NCBI GenBank assembly: GCA_021372535.1
Contig: JAJFUH010000077.1
Location: 1-25,112 of the forward strand
DNA: 25,112 nt
Source of the DNA: a bacterium
GTDB lineage: Bacteria; Latescibacterota; Latescibacteria; Latescibacterales; Latescibacteraceae
Direction of reading: 5' to 3'
Part shown: positions 15,094 through 22,618 of the stretch, piece after piece
Layout: the number at the start of each line of letters is the position of its first letter
How positions within the stretch are numbered: position 1 is the first letter of the stretch
Made by a program: the position numbers and the translations under genes
The notes under the pieces: generated by a model
Database searches by the model: none
The model's input: only the letters and a program-made list of their open reading frames with translations
What the model was told of the DNA's origin: nothing

Positions 15094-16245
15094 ATGGCTG
15101 CTGACTTATTTTCCCGGAGGAGCTTCATCAGCGCAGGCGCTGTCAGCGGTGTCGGTGCGGGCTTCACAACCGGGGCGTTTGCCAGGCCTGAAACGAAATC
15201 CCGGACCGGTCTCCTGAAAGTCGGCATTATCCTCGGCGGCGGCAACCATGCCCAGAACATGTGGGCGCGCCTCATCAATGCCGTTCCCGCCACGAACAAT
15301 ATCCCATATACACCGCGGCGAACGGGAATGGTGATAACCCATGTCTGGTCGGTTATTCCCTCATGGGCTGAGGAATTTGCCCGGACTTTCGGCGTTGAAA
15401 AGGTCGTCGGGCGTTTCGACGACATGGTCGGGAAGGTTGACGGTCTCCTTATCGATGCTTTTTTCGGGACGCCGTATAATCACCATCTGGCCAAGCCCTA
15501 CATCGAGTCCCGGACGCCGGTATTCCTGAACCGTCCCTTTTCCGATTCCATCCGGAAAGCTGAACAGATCGTCGATTGGGCACATAAATACAACACCCCG
15601 ATCATGACCGGCAGTTCGTTCGAGTTTCTCGAATCCACCATGAATGTCAGGAACCGTTACCCGTATGAGGCGGTTTCCGAGTACGATGCCTATAACGCGA
15701 CATCCGATTTTTATTCCCACGGTGTTCATGGCCTCCTGTTCGCTTATGCCTGCGCCGGAGGAAACATGGAGGCGGTCGGCCACCGAACGGAGAGCTGGAT
15801 CAAAGGCGGCGGGATGACCTCTGTGGTGTATAAAGACCGTGGCAAAGGGCCGTTTATCGGGAAAATCCATGACTTCAGCATCGAGCAGTACCTGTGCGCC
15901 ATCAAATTCAGGGATTCGGAACAATATTATGGTTTCGGGCCTGCGGACTGGGATCAGTTCATGTGGATTCACCTGCTCCAGACAATTCAGGTCATGTTTG
16001 AAACCGGCTCAATGCCCGACACTCATGACCGTATCGTGGAAAAAACCGCGATGTTTGTCGCCGCTTTCCGCTCGATTCTCCGTGAGAAGGGTAATCTGGT
16101 CGGTATCGATGACCTTGACGAGGACTGGGCGATTGGTCCTCCCTGGGGTCACTCCGGTAATCCGTCCCAGGAGGAGCAGGACGGTTATATCAGGCTTTTC
16201 GGCGAAGAAAAAGGGGAACTCCGGCCCGACAGAACGATGGGATAA
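15094..16245 (+). CDS. Tat-exported Gfo/Idh/MocA-type oxidoreductase homologue
   Basis: The 383-residue protein starts with a twin-arginine signal (FSRRSFISAGAVSG) that would carry a folded, probably cofactor-loaded protein to the periplasm. A Rossmann-like beginning 'KVGIILGGGNHAQNMWARLI' and 'VDGLLIDAFFGTPYNHHLAKPYI' with 'VFLNRPFSDSIRKAEQIVDWA' match the Gfo/Idh/MocA layout of an NAD(P)-binding domain followed by an alpha/beta substrate domain. The substrate, usually a sugar or inositol derivative in this family, is unknown. The frame is open to an ATG at 15055, but that lies inside the terminator stem; ATG 15094 with AGAGGT upstream places the RR motif correctly. Family assignment is moderate because the dinucleotide motif (GGGNHA) is atypical. 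Confidence 0.78.
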   Translation: MAADLFSRRSFISAGAVSGVGAGFTTGAFARPETKSRTGLLKVGIILGGGNHAQNMWARLINAVPATNNIPYTPRRTGMVITHVWSVIPSWAEEFARTFGVEKVVGRFDDMVGKVDGLLIDAFFGTPYNHHLAKPYIESRTPVFLNRPFSDSIRKAEQIVDWAHKYNTPIMTGSSFEFLESTMNVRNRYPYEAVSEYDAYNATSDFYSHGVHGLLFAYACAGGNMEAVGHRTESWIKGGGMTSVVYKDRGKGPFIGKIHDFSIEQYLCAIKFRDSEQYYGFGPADWDQFMWIHLLQTIQVMFETGSMPDTHDRIVEKTAMFVAAFRSILREKGNLVGIDDLDEDWAIGPPWGHSGNPSQEEQDGYIRLFGEEKGELRPDRTMG

Positions 16246-16458
16246 CCGGCGGGAGATATTCCGGTTGAAAAAAGAAAGAAAAACCAACTATTTACAATGA
16301 TCGCGTATTCTTTCCGAAATGCCGCGAATCATGGTATCCATGTCTCCCTGACACGATAAGACTTTTATCGGCAATTGTTTTATTGTATATTGTCATTAAA
16401 CGAGATATTGAGTACAACAATAAATAATATACCATATATTCGGGAGGTTCACCGTACT

Positions 16459-17739
16459 ATGCCGACACTGAGACCATTCAGGGCTTTACGATATAATCAG
16501 GACGTAGCGGGTACAATATCCGGGCTTGTCGCTCCGCCGTATGACATTATTTACGACGAATGGCGTGATCGTTTGTATCAGCGCAGTCCCTACAACATTA
16601 TCAGGCTTATCAAAAACAGGGATGAACCCGGCGATAACGAGACAACGAATAAATACACGAGAGCAAACGATTATATACGGTCATGGATGCAGAAAGACGT
16701 GCTCAGGCTCGACAATACCCCCTCTCTCTACATCAGGTCCGAAACATTCGATCTGGACGGCGAGGTTAAAACACGGTATGGTTTTATCGCTCTCATGAAA
16801 ATCGAGGAGTTCGGTACTCATATCCATCCCCACGAGCGTACCCTTTCGGGGCCGAAAATCGACCGGATGAATCTCGTTAAAGCGACCCGGACCAATCTGA
16901 GCCAGATTTTTTCGATTTTTAAAGATCCGGATTCATCGATTCAGAACATGATTCTCAAAAGAACCGGTGAGACCAGCCCGGATATCGATTTCACCGATGA
17001 ACAGGATATTGTCAGAAAAATGTGGATTGTCGACGACCCTGATTTTATCTCAGGTATTATCGGGGCCATGAAAGGCCGGGATATAATAATCGCCGATGGT
17101 CATCACCGGTATGAGACCGCGCTCGCGTATAGGAAACTCATGGAGGGAGAACGGACTCGCGAAGACGAGCCGTTCGATTATGTATCGATGTATTTTTCAA
17201 GCGCCGATGATCCGGGTATGACCATTCTGCCGACACACCGGAAAATACAGGGGCTTGCCTCCTTCGATGAGGGTACCTTTTTCGGGATGCTTGAGGACAG
17301 CTATGCTGTCGAATGTATTGATCGTGTTCCCGAGGCAAACGGTCTTCTGCGGCATATGCGCGAAGGTTCCGATACAACCACCGTCTTCGGATTGTATACA
17401 CGCGACGGGTACAGAATCGCGCGCCTCAGGAATCCTGCCGTTCCCAAGGAACCCGATGTGGAGATTCTGCACAACGATATCATCGAACGCAGGCTCGGTA
17501 TCTCCCGTGAGGATATTGCAGCGGGCAGATATCTCCATTTCTGTAAAAGCGCCGAGCATGCCATCGAGGATGTTGCCGCAGGCCGCGACCAGATGGCTAT
17601 TCTCATGAACGCGCTCAGGACTGAAGAGCTGTTTCGTAAAATTCTGAACGGTGAACGTATGCCCCAGAAGTCCACCTATTTCTATCCGAAGACCCTCTCC
17701 GGTCTGGTGATGTATAAAATTGACAGAACATCGTTGTAA
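16459..17739 (+). CDS. DUF1015 family protein
   Basis: A 426-residue soluble protein. It opens with 'LRPFRALRYN' and 'GLVAPPYDII' and contains 'HPHERTLSGPKIDRMNL' and 'IADGHHRYETALAYR', the most conserved segments of the DUF1015 family. That family has no established biochemical function; it is widespread in anaerobes and is sometimes found near serine-metabolism genes, so no role is claimed. The frame is open upstream to 16375, but ATG 16459 has GGGAGGT at 16442-16448 and starts at the conserved block. A weak possible promoter, TTGTCA (16390-16395) with 17 bp to TACAAC (16413-16418), lies in the 213-bp spacer upstream. Confidence 0.88.
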   Translation: MPTLRPFRALRYNQDVAGTISGLVAPPYDIIYDEWRDRLYQRSPYNIIRLIKNRDEPGDNETTNKYTRANDYIRSWMQKDVLRLDNTPSLYIRSETFDLDGEVKTRYGFIALMKIEEFGTHIHPHERTLSGPKIDRMNLVKATRTNLSQIFSIFKDPDSSIQNMILKRTGETSPDIDFTDEQDIVRKMWIVDDPDFISGIIGAMKGRDIIIADGHHRYETALAYRKLMEGERTREDEPFDYVSMYFSSADDPGMTILPTHRKIQGLASFDEGTFFGMLEDSYAVECIDRVPEANGLLRHMREGSDTTTVFGLYTRDGYRIARLRNPAVPKEPDVEILHNDIIERRLGISREDIAAGRYLHFCKSAEHAIEDVAAGRDQMAILMNALRTEELFRKILNGERMPQKSTYFYPKTLSGLVMYKIDRTSL

Positions 17740-17853
17740 CTTGTTACCTGTGATCGGAACGATTCCAGCCTGTCGATTTATTGTATAAAGGATTAAACGG
17801 GAAAGCATGGGAACCGTTTTGATTCCCGGCTTTCCTCATTCCGGAGTTTTCCC

Positions 17854-19608
17854 GTGTTTGATGACTTTACGGCATTCAAGGAAGAGGTCAAAAACCGTAT
17901 TGACATCGTGGATGTAGTCGGTGAATTTGTCGAGCTTAAACGAAAAGGGTCAACATGGCTCGGCCTCTGTCCCTTCCACAACGAGAAAACGCCATCGTTT
18001 AACGTAAACAGGGAAGGGCAGTTCTATCACTGTTTCGGCTGCGGCAAGGGCGGTGATGTCATAAGCTTTCTCATGGACATCACGGGGATGAGCTTCATGG
18101 AGGCGATGGAGCAGCTCTCCGAGCGGACAGGACTCCCCATGCCTGAGCGCCGCGCCCCGGACCCAGCCCGCAGGGACGAAACCGACCGGATCACATCTGC
18201 CAATACAGCCGCCGCCGAATATTTTCACCGCACCCTCTATTCCGACCAGGGAAAAGCCGGTATGGATTATCTTGCCGGACGGGGCCTTAGTCCGGAGATC
18301 ATACGGGCGTTCCGTCTCGGATATGCGCCTTCCGATTCAGCAGGACTCCTTGCTTTCGCCCGTAGTAAATCGGTTGTTCCCGATTCGCTCGATGCCGCGG
18401 GAATCGTCATGAAAAGTACGTATGGACGGTCACCCTACAGCCGGTTCGGAGGCCGGGTGATCTTTCCGATCATCGATCAGACCGCCCGGATTATCGGGTT
18501 CGGTGCGCGGCTCATCGAGGGCGAGGGAGCAAAGTATATCAATTCCCCCGAAACCGCAGTCTATCACAAAAGCCGTGTCCTCTATGGTATCTATCAGGCT
18601 AAAGCCTCGATCAAACGCGAGAGAACAGCGCTGGTTGTAGAGGGGTACATGGATGTCATCTCTCTCCACCAGGCTGGAATTACCAATGTCATCGCCGCTT
18701 CGGGAACGGCGTTCACCATCGATCAGGGACGTATTCTGTCCCGTATGGCGCGGAAGGTGACACTGCTTTTCGATGGCGACAGCGCGGGCGTATCGGCGGC
18801 TGCACGGGGCGCCGACAACCTTCTCGCTACCGATCTGAGTATCGGCGTTGTCGTACTTCCCGAAAGCCATGATCCCGATTCGTTTGTCCGTGACCGTGGG
18901 GCGGACGAGCTCCGGAAGCTCCTCGAACAGCCGGTTGATTTATGGGAGTTCAAACTCCATTCGCTCAAAGAAGAAACGCTCGATGTCAACGGGAAGACGA
19001 AGCTTGCGGGAGAGGTTGCGGACTCGATTTCCCTCATCGAGAACGAAATGAAACGTGAGATATTCATCAACGACATGTCGCTGAAACTTAAAATTGATAT
19101 CGATTCCATGCGCAAGGCGGTAAACGGCCGCATAAAGAGGCGTGCAGTCAAGCGGGATACCGAAACCCTTTCAAGTTTTTCAGGCAACGCTACCCAGATC
19201 GATCTTATCGCAAGCATTATCCAGTTTCCCGGACTCGCCCGTCATTTCATGGAAGAAGCCGGATCAAGGCCATTCACGGACAGTACGATAAAAGCCGTGA
19301 TGGACGAGCTCTTTCATCGTACCGTCGAAGGACTCGACACATCACCGTCCGCCCTTCTGAGCGCGCTCGAAGACAGGAGAGCGCAGGAGCTGATAGCTTC
19401 GGCCTCGGTTCTTCCCGTCGAAGAGAAAAGGGCATCCATGATAATCGAGGACAATCTCAAACGTTTCAGGGAACGTGAAATAAGGGGTGAACTTGCCGAA
19501 ATCCGCCAGCTTATTTCGCAGGAGACCGACAAGGCAAAGAAAACGGAGCTTTTCAGGCATGAACAGGATTTAAAAGAGCGCCTTTCCGCTTTACTTCGAC
19601 ATGGGTGA
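17854..19608 (+). CDS. dnaG: DNA primase DnaG
   Basis: The 584-residue primase makes RNA primers at the replication fork. The N-terminal CHC2 zinc ribbon has C39, H42, C60 and C63 (CPFHNEKTPSF, HCFGCGKGG). The TOPRIM catalytic core shows E263 in VVEGYMDV and D307/D309 in LLFDGDSAG. A C-terminal helical DnaB-binding region follows. Length is normal. The start is GTG 17854 with GGAG at 17843-17846. The usual partner rpoD does not follow; a terminator and tRNA-Asn come next. Confidence 0.96.
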   Translation: MFDDFTAFKEEVKNRIDIVDVVGEFVELKRKGSTWLGLCPFHNEKTPSFNVNREGQFYHCFGCGKGGDVISFLMDITGMSFMEAMEQLSERTGLPMPERRAPDPARRDETDRITSANTAAAEYFHRTLYSDQGKAGMDYLAGRGLSPEIIRAFRLGYAPSDSAGLLAFARSKSVVPDSLDAAGIVMKSTYGRSPYSRFGGRVIFPIIDQTARIIGFGARLIEGEGAKYINSPETAVYHKSRVLYGIYQAKASIKRERTALVVEGYMDVISLHQAGITNVIAASGTAFTIDQGRILSRMARKVTLLFDGDSAGVSAAARGADNLLATDLSIGVVVLPESHDPDSFVRDRGADELRKLLEQPVDLWEFKLHSLKEETLDVNGKTKLAGEVADSISLIENEMKREIFINDMSLKLKIDIDSMRKAVNGRIKRRAVKRDTETLSSFSGNATQIDLIASIIQFPGLARHFMEEAGSRPFTDSTIKAVMDELFHRTVEGLDTSPSALLSALEDRRAQELIASASVLPVEEKRASMIIEDNLKRFREREIRGELAEIRQLISQETDKAKKTELFRHEQDLKERLSALLRHG

Positions 19609-19690
19609 CGCACCCGGGACATGAAGGAGGATCATCGTATCGGGAAACGGGAAAATGTACGGTTAAAGGCAATTGATACGAAATATTATG

Positions 19691-19719
19691 TTGACTTCAC
19701 GAAGTCATTTTTTTAAATT
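19691..19719 (+). promoter_or_regulatory. Promoter for tRNA-Asn
   Basis: TTGACT (19691-19696), 17 bp, TAAATT (19714-19719), placing transcription start around 19726, about 17 nt before the mature tRNA 5' end. The -35 and spacer coincide with the terminator hairpin of the upstream gene. Confidence 0.55.
19692..19714 (+). terminator. Short intrinsic terminator after dnaG
   Basis: TGACTT (19692-19697) pairs with AAGTCA (19702-19707) around a CACG loop, followed by seven T residues (19708-19714). The stem is short (6 bp), so efficiency is uncertain. It overlaps the putative tRNA promoter. Confidence 0.55.
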
Positions 19720-19742
19720 ATAGGTCTTATTAACTGCTGGGT

Positions 19743-19817
19743 TCCGGTGTAACTCAATGGCAGAGTGAGCGGCTGTTAACCGCTAAGTTGTAGGTTCGAG
19801 TCCTACCACCGGAGCCA
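19743..19817 (+). tRNA. tRNA-Asn (anticodon GTT)
   Basis: A complete cloverleaf: acceptor TCCGGTG (19743-19749) with CACCGGA (19807-19813), anticodon stem AGCGG/CCGCT with loop CTGTTAA (anticodon GTT), and T arm GTAGG-TTCGAGT-CCTAC. Discriminator G and CCA are genome-encoded (19814-19817). Its 3' side borders an AT-rich accessory segment, so it may be an integration site, although no duplicated tRNA end was found in the window. Confidence 0.97.
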
Positions 19818-19872
19818 TATTTGTAACACATTGTTTATAATAGAGTTGTAATATTTCACTTTTGACACTGAC

Positions 19873-19901
19873 GAACCATTATTCTTGATGGTTCTTTTTT
19901 T
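19873..19901 (+). terminator. Intrinsic terminator downstream of tRNA-Asn
   Basis: GAACCAT (19873-19879) pairs with ATGGTTC (19888-19894) around an 8-nt loop and is followed by seven T residues (19895-19901). Confidence 0.85.
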
Positions 19902-20326
19902 GTTTTTATAACTTTACCTCAGAGTTATATCCTGAAAAACACCTGTATTGCCTTCGTTAGGTTACCTTGAGAAAGAAAACATACCAGAGACAGCTATGCA
20001 CCCGCGTTAGGTGAACCCCGAATACTGACTCTTTATCAGGTTCGGTTACCGGGAAACAGATTAAGATAACTATCTCTTGTTTTAACCCCAAGGCTCTATG
20101 TTAACCTGCAAAACACCGAAATCGTTCTATCCGAAATAATATATAGGCAAACAACCTATCTTATACACCCTCAGCTATCTGAAACATGAAATAAAATGGA
20201 CTTGATAATAATTGAACATTATGTTATGAACATCTTGAAATCAATTCATTTCTACTTAGAATTTGTAAATGAAACAGATACAATGGCGCATATAAACGTT
20301 AGGCGAGCACCACTGGATGGATAATC
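19902..20326. other. Gene-free AT-rich stretch with recurring CGTTAGGY motifs
   Basis: No gene is recognisable. The motif CGTTAGG(T/C) occurs at 19955-19962, 20005-20012 and 20297-20304; the first two are exactly 50 bp apart. GTTAGGY fits the GTTRRRY core of integron attC sites. No matching upstream RYYYAAC arm with a foldable spacer was found here, so these are at best decayed sites. Confidence 0.35.
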
Positions 20327-20467
20327 ATGAATGAGCTTGATTTATGTGCAATAAAGTATCGTTTTCAAAATTCAATTGTATCACCGCGAAGTAACAGTTA
20401 TTATGCCAGATATATGCAGTTGGGTTTTCACGATACGGTCATGTCAATTTCGATTTTGATTGATTAA
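20327..20467 (+). CDS. Possible 46-residue ORF of unknown function
   Basis: ATG 20327 to TAA 20467 encodes a short protein (MNELDLCAIKYRF at the start) without recognisable domain. It begins 22 bp after the GTTAGGC motif at 20298-20304, the distance expected between a cassette boundary and its gene. There is no good ribosome binding site. It may equally be non-coding. Confidence 0.2.
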   Translation: MNELDLCAIKYRFQNSIVSPRSNSYYARYMQLGFHDTVMSISILID

Positions 20468-20535
20468 TGTTTTCGTTTGGTAAAACCTGTTATTCCCAGC
20501 ATTAGGTGGTGAAAAAAACAATAAAGAATAACAGT

Positions 20536-21023
20536 ATGAATCTTCATGAAGAAAACATAAAAAATTGTTCAGCACCTATATTCTGCGTTTACCAAACGAG
20601 ATATTAATACAATTGTTGGATTGCTCAGTCCTGATGTTGAATGGGGAGAGCCAGCAAATCCATTCAATCCGGCAGCAGGCATCCGGCATGGGCATCAAGG
20701 TTTCCTGGAATGGTTGAACATTGGACGGCAAACCGAAGACATCCTGGTGTTGGAGCCAAGAAAGATGCCGGCAGATCATGATTCAGCTGCCGTTGTAGGA
20801 TACATGAAGTGTCTTGTGATATCAACAGGTAAAACCTATGAATCGGACTTTGTCCATATGGTCACAATTAAAAGCCGGCATGGTAACAAAATTTCAAAAG
20901 TTCTTTGATACATATATCGCTGGTGAAGCATTCAGACAATATATAAAGTATCGGTGCCTAACAACTGACCTATCCCAATTCATTGTACCGCTTAGAAAGA
21001 TAGTCATCCCGCTGTTATTGTGA
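20536..21023 (+). pseudogene. Frameshifted NTF2-like/SnoaL-like protein gene
   Basis: Joining three frames restores a continuous NTF2-like protein: MNLHEENIK from ATG 20536, then 'IVQHLYSAFTKRDINTIV', 'LLSPDVEWGEPANPF', 'GFLEWL' and 'ESDFVHMVTIK', then 'AGMVTKFQKFFDTYIAGEAF'. The order matches the ketosteroid-isomerase-like fold (helix, 'DDVEW' strand, G..G..EF helix, final 'G+V..+....D'). The breaks are one extra A in the A-run 20559-20564 and one extra A in the A-run 20870-20873. Both being homopolymer insertions, either decay or sequencing error could explain them. Family members bind or isomerise small hydrophobic molecules, but the substrate here is unknown. The 3' end (after ~20950) probably reads into a non-genic boundary containing GCCTAAC (20956-20962). 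Confidence 0.65.
20956..20962 (+). other. Possible attC left-arm (RYYYAAC) motif
   Basis: GCCTAAC, in context GTGCCTAACAAC, is the usual form of the R'' box that begins integron attC sites. It lies where the NTF2-like coding similarity ends. A paired GTTRRRY with a foldable spacer was not found within about 130 bp downstream, so a complete attC is not demonstrated. Confidence 0.25.
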
Positions 21024-21196
21024 GGTGAAGTAGAGCGGAACCGATAACAACAGCAGCCAAAAACTTGGTGCCATGATTAACTTTCATAGTAGACCTGATA
21101 ATGGAGCAGGTCAGAATTTGGCGAGAAATATTGAAAATGGAAATACATCATATTTGTATTAATACAAAACAGACTAATGGCACAAATAATATCGAA

Positions 21197-22117
21197 ATGT
21201 TGAAACGAATTATTCAGATAATGTTAATCTTCTTCAGCATTTTCCCTTTGGCTGCAGATACCCAGGAAAGTAAATCAATACCTGATTCAAGCAAGGTAAA
21301 AAAGCGGACATTGTATAAAGCTATAGCTTATGAGGGGGCTTACTACGTTACTGCATTGTTTATCCTTCAAAAAACATGGTATAAAGACCGGGAAATAGTA
21401 CCATTCCATTTTTATAATGACAATAAAGGATATTTACAGGTTGATAAATTTGGACACACTTATGGATCATATTTGGAAAGCTATATAGCTTACAAGAGTT
21501 TACTTAATTCAGGATTAACAAAAAACAAAGCTCTCATTTATGGTGGTACTCTTGGTTTTATTCTTCAGACACCTATAGAAATTATGGATGGTATACATGA
21601 GGGATGGGGCTTTTCATGGGGAGATATGGCAGCAAATGCCATAGGCTCGGGTCTTGTGATCGGGCAGGAATTATTATTTAACGAGCAAACCATGAAATAT
21701 AAGTTTAGCTATTGGGAATCATACTATTCCGCCAAAGCTAATGGTTTTTTAGGAACAACAACATTGGATCGCCTTTTAGAGGATTATAATGGTCATACAT
21801 ACTGGCTTTCAATACCTGTAAACAGATTCGTCTTTAAAAAACAATTGCCACCGTGGTTAAATATTGCAGTTGGCTATGGTGCTAATGGTATGTATGGTGA
21901 ATATTCGAACATTTCAAATTATAATGGAGTTGAAATCCCAAACACAACACGTTACCGTCAATACCTTTTATCCCTTGATATTGATTGGACAAAAATAGAA
22001 ACCAAATCCAAGTTCATGAAAACTGTTTTGCAGGGAATGACTTTTATAAAATTGCCATTCCCATCTCTTGAATACAATTCTAAGGGACAATTCAAAGTGT
22101 ATTGGCTGTATTATTGA
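21197..22117 (+). CDS. DUF2279 (YfiM-like) periplasmic protein
   Basis: The 306-residue protein starts with a signal-like segment (MLKRIIQIMLIFFSIFPLAA). The middle shows the DUF2279 pattern: 'FHFYNDNKGYLQVDKFGH' (D83, K84, H87), 'ALIYGGTLGFILQTPIEIMDG' and 'FSWGDMAANAIGSGLVIGQ', followed by 'KFSYWES'. Proteins with this domain are frequent in Bacteroidota and include the small enterobacterial lipoprotein YfiM; their function is not established. The C-terminal ~120 residues alternate in a way that may form outer-membrane strands and end in aromatic Y-W-L-Y-Y, which is speculative. The frame is open to 21101, but ATG 21197 starts the signal peptide. Base composition is clearly more AT-rich than the flanking housekeeping genes, suggesting acquisition. 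Confidence 0.82.
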   Translation: MLKRIIQIMLIFFSIFPLAADTQESKSIPDSSKVKKRTLYKAIAYEGAYYVTALFILQKTWYKDREIVPFHFYNDNKGYLQVDKFGHTYGSYLESYIAYKSLLNSGLTKNKALIYGGTLGFILQTPIEIMDGIHEGWGFSWGDMAANAIGSGLVIGQELLFNEQTMKYKFSYWESYYSAKANGFLGTTTLDRLLEDYNGHTYWLSIPVNRFVFKKQLPPWLNIAVGYGANGMYGEYSNISNYNGVEIPNTTRYRQYLLSLDIDWTKIETKSKFMKTVLQGMTFIKLPFPSLEYNSKGQFKVYWLYY

Positions 22118-22224
22118 AAATATGAAGCAATTAACTATAAAATGTTAAAATAAAGAGAATTATTAAATATGATAACAAAACGGGATATTCTCCAAAAAAA
22201 CTGGTGGAAATAATCACTTATATC

Positions 22225-22256
22225 GGATGGATTGAGAAAAATTTCTCAATCCATCC
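22225..22256. repeat. Perfect 15-bp inverted repeat
   Basis: GGATGGATTGAGAAA (22225-22239) and TTTCTCAATCCATCC (22242-22256) are perfect complements separated by 2 nt. The stem could act as a bidirectional terminator for the DUF2279 gene (108 bp upstream), but the T-run is internal and none follows the hairpin. Confidence 0.75.
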
Positions 22257-22279
22257 CTATATTGGAATTTGTTGAGCTG

Positions 22280-22330
22280 TTGTCTGTCAAGCCCAGGCAA
22301 GTCAGCCTTTGGCTGAGGCTTGACAGACAA
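22280..22330. repeat. Bulged 20-bp inverted repeat
   Basis: TTGTCTGTCAAGCC (22280-22293) pairs perfectly with GGCTTGACAGACAA (22317-22330). Within it TCAGCC (22302-22307) pairs with GGCTGA (22311-22316) around TTT, leaving a one-sided 8-nt bulge (22294-22301). The result is a 20-bp hairpin with a single bulge, recalling small palindromic mobile elements or structure-recognised recombination sites; there is no protein or T-run context to decide. Confidence 0.7.
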
Positions 22331-22618
22331 AATAGAGTCTCTGAATAACGTAAGTTATATTTCTATATTTCTTATGAATAGTTGACAATATACTTCGGAT
22401 GCATCAACTCGTATATTAATAAGTTACGCAGACTAAATTGAAATTCTCACCAGCTAAATTGGAGAAGAACCTATCTTCTTAATTAAATCAATCTGTTAGC
22501 TTTATGAATTTTCTCCGGAAATACTCCGTTTTTTTATTATTGCTTTAATTTGAATGGCTCTAATTGTCCGTTGTAAGTAAACTGAATAAAATACTTTTTT
22601 AATCGCTCGACTCGCGTA

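Larger units (their letters stand above)
22118..22618. other. Non-coding AT-rich region carrying two strong inverted repeats
   Basis: No gene is visible. The region has A/T-rich flanks and the inverted repeats 22225-22256 and 22280-22330 described separately. It marks the right end of the AT-rich island; composition returns to the window norm at the next gene. Confidence 0.6.

Noticed and set aside
19743-22618. Direct repeat of the tRNA-Asn 3' end as an attR site
   Set aside because: No second copy of the T-arm or acceptor sequence was found through the island or beyond.
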